DNA of 39,311 nt from the NCBI GenBank assembly GCA_903881085.1, contig CAIRSA010000124.1, positions 1-39,311 on the forward strand, read 5' to 3'. Numbering within the stretch: position 1 is the first letter of the stretch; each line of letters begins with the position of its first letter. Below are positions 36,354 to 39,311 of the stretch, piece by piece. The position numbers were made by a program, and so were the translations under genes. The notes under the pieces are model-generated. The model saw only the letters and a program-made list of their open reading frames with translations, searched no databases and was not told where the DNA came from. The DNA comes from an uncultured Acidobacteriia bacterium (GTDB lineage Bacteria; Acidobacteriota; Terriglobia; Bryobacterales; Bryobacteraceae).

Positions 36354-39311
36354 ATGCACCTCATCCTAACCGCCACGCTCTGGCTGACCGCCTCACTCCA
36401 CGCCCAATCCATCACAGCCTCGCTGGAAGGCGCCATCACTGATCCTGCCGGCGCAGCTATTCCCAACGCCGCCGTCCACATCACGAACACCGGCACAGGC
36501 GTTACTACCACCCTGTCCACAGACAACCAAGGCCACTACGTCGCTGCGTCCCTTACTCCAGGCCCTTACCGCGCACTCGTCGAGGCCACAGGCTTCAAAC
36601 GTGCCGGCCGTCAGGGGATCGACCTGCAAGTCAACCAGGCCGCCCGACTCGACATCCGCCTGGAAATCGGCACTTCCTCTGAAACCATCGAGGTCACCGG
36701 ACAATCGCCGCTGCTTGACGCCAGCACCTCCACTGTAGGCCAGGTCATCGACAATCGCAGCATCGTCAATCTACCGCTCAACTCCCGCAACTCCTGGTCG
36801 CTCGTTTTCCTCGCTCCAGGCGTCACAGGTAATGTTGGCGACAAGTACAACAATGTGAACATCTCCATCAATGGCGGCCGCCCAGGCACCGCCGCGCTAA
36901 TGGTCGACGGCATCCCCTCTGCCACGGCACTCACAAATCCGATACAAGGGTTCACGGCCTACCCCTCGGTCGACAGCGTGCAGGAGTTTAAAGTCGAAAC
37001 CAATAACTACTCGGCCGAATTCGGCCGCAGCGGCAGCGGCGTCGTCAATCTCATCTACAAGTCCGGCACAAATCAATTACACGCCAGCTTCTTCGAATTT
37101 CTGCGTAACTCCAAACTCGACGCCAACAGCTTTTTCTCCAATCAAGCGGGCGCCCCACTGGCCAGCTTCAAACGCAACCAATTCGGAACGACCATAACCG
37201 GGCCGGTGCTGATCCCGAAGCTTTACAACGGCCACAACAAAACCTTCTTCCTGTTCGGCTATGAAGCCCAGCGCCAGACCTCGGCCAGCAACCTCAACAC
37301 CACCGTCCCTACGTTACTTCAGCGCGCGGGCGACTTTTCTCAGACGCGCAACGCCGCCGGAGCGCTTATCTCAATCTACGACCCCGCTACGACAACGCAG
37401 AACGGCGCCGCCTTTACGCGCCAGGCGTTCCCCGGCAATACAATTCCCGCCAACCGGTTCGACACCGTCGCCGCCAACGCCGCCAAATACTATCCGCAGC
37501 CCAACCTGCCTGGGAGCCCGTTCACGTTCACCAACAACTTCTTCATAGCAGGCGCCGCCGCCGACAACATCACTAACTACGACGCCAAACTCGACGAAAA
37601 CATCAATGACCAGCACCGCTTTTTCCTGCGTGCCTCGCGCCGCATTGACGACGCCACGCCCGCCAACTATGTGCCAGGCGACATCGGCATTGCGCAGGGC
37701 GGCGTCAATATCCTTGACACTTTCATTAATGCCGCCTTCGACTATACCTACACCCATAGCCCGACTCTACTTTTCGACATTCGCTTCGGCTACGGCCGCT
37801 CCACCGAAGGCCGTATACCGCGCAGCCTCAACTTCGATCCCGTATCCCTCGGCTTCCCCTCCTATATGCGCCAGGCCGCCGGCCTGATGTTCCCCGGCAT
37901 CCAACCCGCCGGCTACTTTAGTCTCGGCAACGGCGGAGGCTCGCAATGGGGACCCGCCGGCTACAATACACAATCACTCGGCAGCAACAACACGAAAGTC
38001 CTCTCACGGCACTTGATCAAATTCGGCGGAGAATGGCGGGTTATGCAGGCCAACGTCAGCCAGGGCGCCGATATCACCGGCACCTTCACCTTCGCACGTA
38101 CTTTCACTCAAGGCCCGAATCCGAACGCCGCCACAGCCACGGCAGGCGACGCGTTCGCATCGTTTTTGCTGGGTACAGGCAGCGGCCAATTGCAACTACC
38201 ACGGTCGGTTGCCGCCGAAAGCATGTATTACGCAGGCTATGTCGCAGACGATTGGAAGGTCTCGCGCCGCCTCACGCTCAACCTCGGCTTTCGATACGGC
38301 ATTGATTTGCCGCTTACCGAACGTTACAACCGCATGAATCAATTCGATCCCAACGCAGCTTCACCGCTGGCGGGGCCCGCCGGCCTACCTAATTTGAAGG
38401 GCGGGCTTGTCTTCAATGGCGTCGGCTCGCTCGGGCGCCGCGCAGAAGCGGCTGATAAAAACGGCTGGGATCCCCGCTTCGGCTTCGCCTATGAACTGTT
38501 CAAACGCACCGTTCTGCGCGGCGCCTTCGGCATCTTCCACGCCCCTTCGCTGTATTCCGCCAGCGGCACGCAAGGCAGCGCCGGCTTTAGCAGCACCACC
38601 CAATTTGTAAGTGCGGCCAACGGAGTCACGCCAACCAACTATTTGCGCACTCCCTTCCCTGGCGGCCTGCAACCAATTACCGCTAACTCTCAGGGACTGG
38701 CAACAGCGGTTGGCACCAGCGTCAGCGCGGCGTTGCTTGGCGACATCAGCGTTCCTTACACCGAAAACTGGAGCTTTAATATGCAGCAACAACTGCCAGG
38801 TTCTGTGAAATTGGAAGCGGGCTATGTGGGTAGCCACGGCTTGCATCTTTCCTATAACAACATCAATCTGAATCAGCTGCGGCCAGAACAGTTGTCCACC
38901 CAGTTACAACAACAGGTGAAAAATCCATTCTTCGGCATCATCACCACCGGCACGCTCTCCACAGCCACAGTACCCGCCAGCCTGCTGGCAGTCAGATTCC
39001 CTCAATTCACCAGTGTGGGACTGGCCTTCCCCAGCGGTGCAAAGTCAATCTATCACTCGTTCCAATTTAAGACGGAAAAACGCTTTAGTGCGGGCCTCAC
39101 GCTGCTGGCTTCTTACACGTTCCAGAAGCTGATCGACGATAACTCAATCACGGCCGTGGTCGGCGCCAACGCCACGATTCAAAACCAATACGACATGCGG
39201 TCCGAACGATCGGTTTCAGCCAACGACATCTCGCAAACGTTATCGCTCAGTTATGTCTATGATCTACCGTTTGGCCATGGGCGACTGCTTGGCTCGTCGT
39301 GGAACCGTCCT
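36354..39311 (+). CDS. Oar-like TonB-dependent receptor, 3' end cut by window
   Basis: The frame is open from ATG 36354 to the window end, 986 residues so far. GGGAG lies eight bases before the ATG and TATGAT at 36315-36320 may be a -10 element. The protein has a signal peptide (MHLILTATLWLTASLHAQS), a carboxypeptidase-regulatory-like beta-sandwich (about 20-105; GAITDPAGAAIPNAAVHITN), a plug domain (VIDNRSIVNLPLNSRNSW, then VNISINGGRPGTAALMVDGI) and an outer-membrane barrel with many alternating strands. This Oar/CarboxypepD_reg-TonB layout is greatly expanded in Acidobacteriota and is thought to import glycans, peptides or other large substrates. Substrate is unknown. The barrel is incomplete here. 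Confidence 0.92.
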   Translation, partial: MHLILTATLWLTASLHAQSITASLEGAITDPAGAAIPNAAVHITNTGTGVTTTLSTDNQGHYVAASLTPGPYRALVEATGFKRAGRQGIDLQVNQAARLDIRLEIGTSSETIEVTGQSPLLDASTSTVGQVIDNRSIVNLPLNSRNSWSLVFLAPGVTGNVGDKYNNVNISINGGRPGTAALMVDGIPSATALTNPIQGFTAYPSVDSVQEFKVETNNYSAEFGRSGSGVVNLIYKSGTNQLHASFFEFLRNSKLDANSFFSNQAGAPLASFKRNQFGTTITGPVLIPKLYNGHNKTFFLFGYEAQRQTSASNLNTTVPTLLQRAGDFSQTRNAAGALISIYDPATTTQNGAAFTRQAFPGNTIPANRFDTVAANAAKYYPQPNLPGSPFTFTNNFFIAGAAADNITNYDAKLDENINDQHRFFLRASRRIDDATPANYVPGDIGIAQGGVNILDTFINAAFDYTYTHSPTLLFDIRFGYGRSTEGRIPRSLNFDPVSLGFPSYMRQAAGLMFPGIQPAGYFSLGNGGGSQWGPAGYNTQSLGSNNTKVLSRHLIKFGGEWRVMQANVSQGADITGTFTFARTFTQGPNPNAATATAGDAFASFLLGTGSGQLQLPRSVAAESMYYAGYVADDWKVSRRLTLNLGFRYGIDLPLTERYNRMNQFDPNAASPLAGPAGLPNLKGGLVFNGVGSLGRRAEAADKNGWDPRFGFAYELFKRTVLRGAFGIFHAPSLYSASGTQGSAGFSSTTQFVSAANGVTPTNYLRTPFPGGLQPITANSQGLATAVGTSVSAALLGDISVPYTENWSFNMQQQLPGSVKLEAGYVGSHGLHLSYNNINLNQLRPEQLSTQLQQQVKNPFFGIITTGTLSTATVPASLLAVRFPQFTSVGLAFPSGAKSIYHSFQFKTEKRFSAGLTLLASYTFQKLIDDNSITAVVGANATIQNQYDMRSERSVSANDISQTLSLSYVYDLPFGHGRLLGSSWNRP

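Noticed and set aside
1..39311. CRISPR array, prophage, integrase or complete insertion sequence
   Set aside because: No regularly spaced repeats, no cas, phage or transposase proteins seen; the only mobile traces are the intron end and palindromes.

Overview
The window reads as a chromosomal segment from an Acidobacteriota genome, most like the Solibacter/Bryobacter group. That is inferred from gene content alone: exported DUF1549/DUF1553-DUF1501 and DUF1592-DUF1552 pairs, an Oar-like TonB-dependent receptor with a carboxypeptidase-regulatory domain, and many secreted haem and redox proteins, in GC-rich DNA with short operons on alternating strands.

Layout. 1-840: the 3' end of a group II intron (domains V and VI) abutting a VapBC-type toxin-antitoxin (TA) pair. 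887-9509: two convergent operons of large exported proteins, DUF1549/1553 then DUF1501 (+) and DUF1592 then DUF1552 (-), separated by a second TA pair whose PIN toxin has lost conserved acidic residues. 9622-10960: three overlapping small envelope genes, including HXXEE and DUF2147 proteins. 10938-12862: a redoxin and a cytochrome c/copper monooxygenase-like protein. 12975-17029: a purple-acid-phosphatase-like enzyme, a Sel1-repeat protein and a Tat-exported multicopper oxidase. 17030-18426: a gene-poor stretch holding a decayed RES/Xre-type TA module, two intrinsic terminators and an orphan ribosome-binding site. 18427-21860: an exported redox block with MsrP, a secreted FMN-dependent hydroxyacid oxidase-like protein, a tetraheme cytochrome and a secreted MsrA. 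21864-23553: a YeiH-family transporter with a 40-residue membrane microprotein before it, then a YkgJ-type cysteine-cluster protein. 23643-30035: flagellar genes flgB-flgC-fliE-fliF-fliG-fliH-fliI-fliJ, tightly packed. 29992-35723: a minus-strand operon yceD-rpmF-plsX-dsbD-M28 peptidase. 35739-36353: a long palindrome and a truncated, frameshifted SnoaL/ester cyclase remnant. 36354-39311: the TonB-dependent receptor, cut by the window edge.

How the genes fit together. Much of the window serves the periplasm and outer membrane: Tat and Sec signal peptides, CXXCH haem motifs, copper sites, thiol-disulfide transfer (DsbD) and methionine sulfoxide repair (MsrP, MsrA). The flagellar block encodes the rod/basal-body proteins FlgB, FlgC and FliE, the MS ring, the switch protein FliG and the export ATPase with its partners. 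The yceD-rpmF-plsX order is the conserved bacterial link between a ribosomal protein gene and phospholipid synthesis. TA genes and remnants lie between the operons and look like the mobile or decaying part of the region. I found no CRISPR array, rRNA or tRNA.
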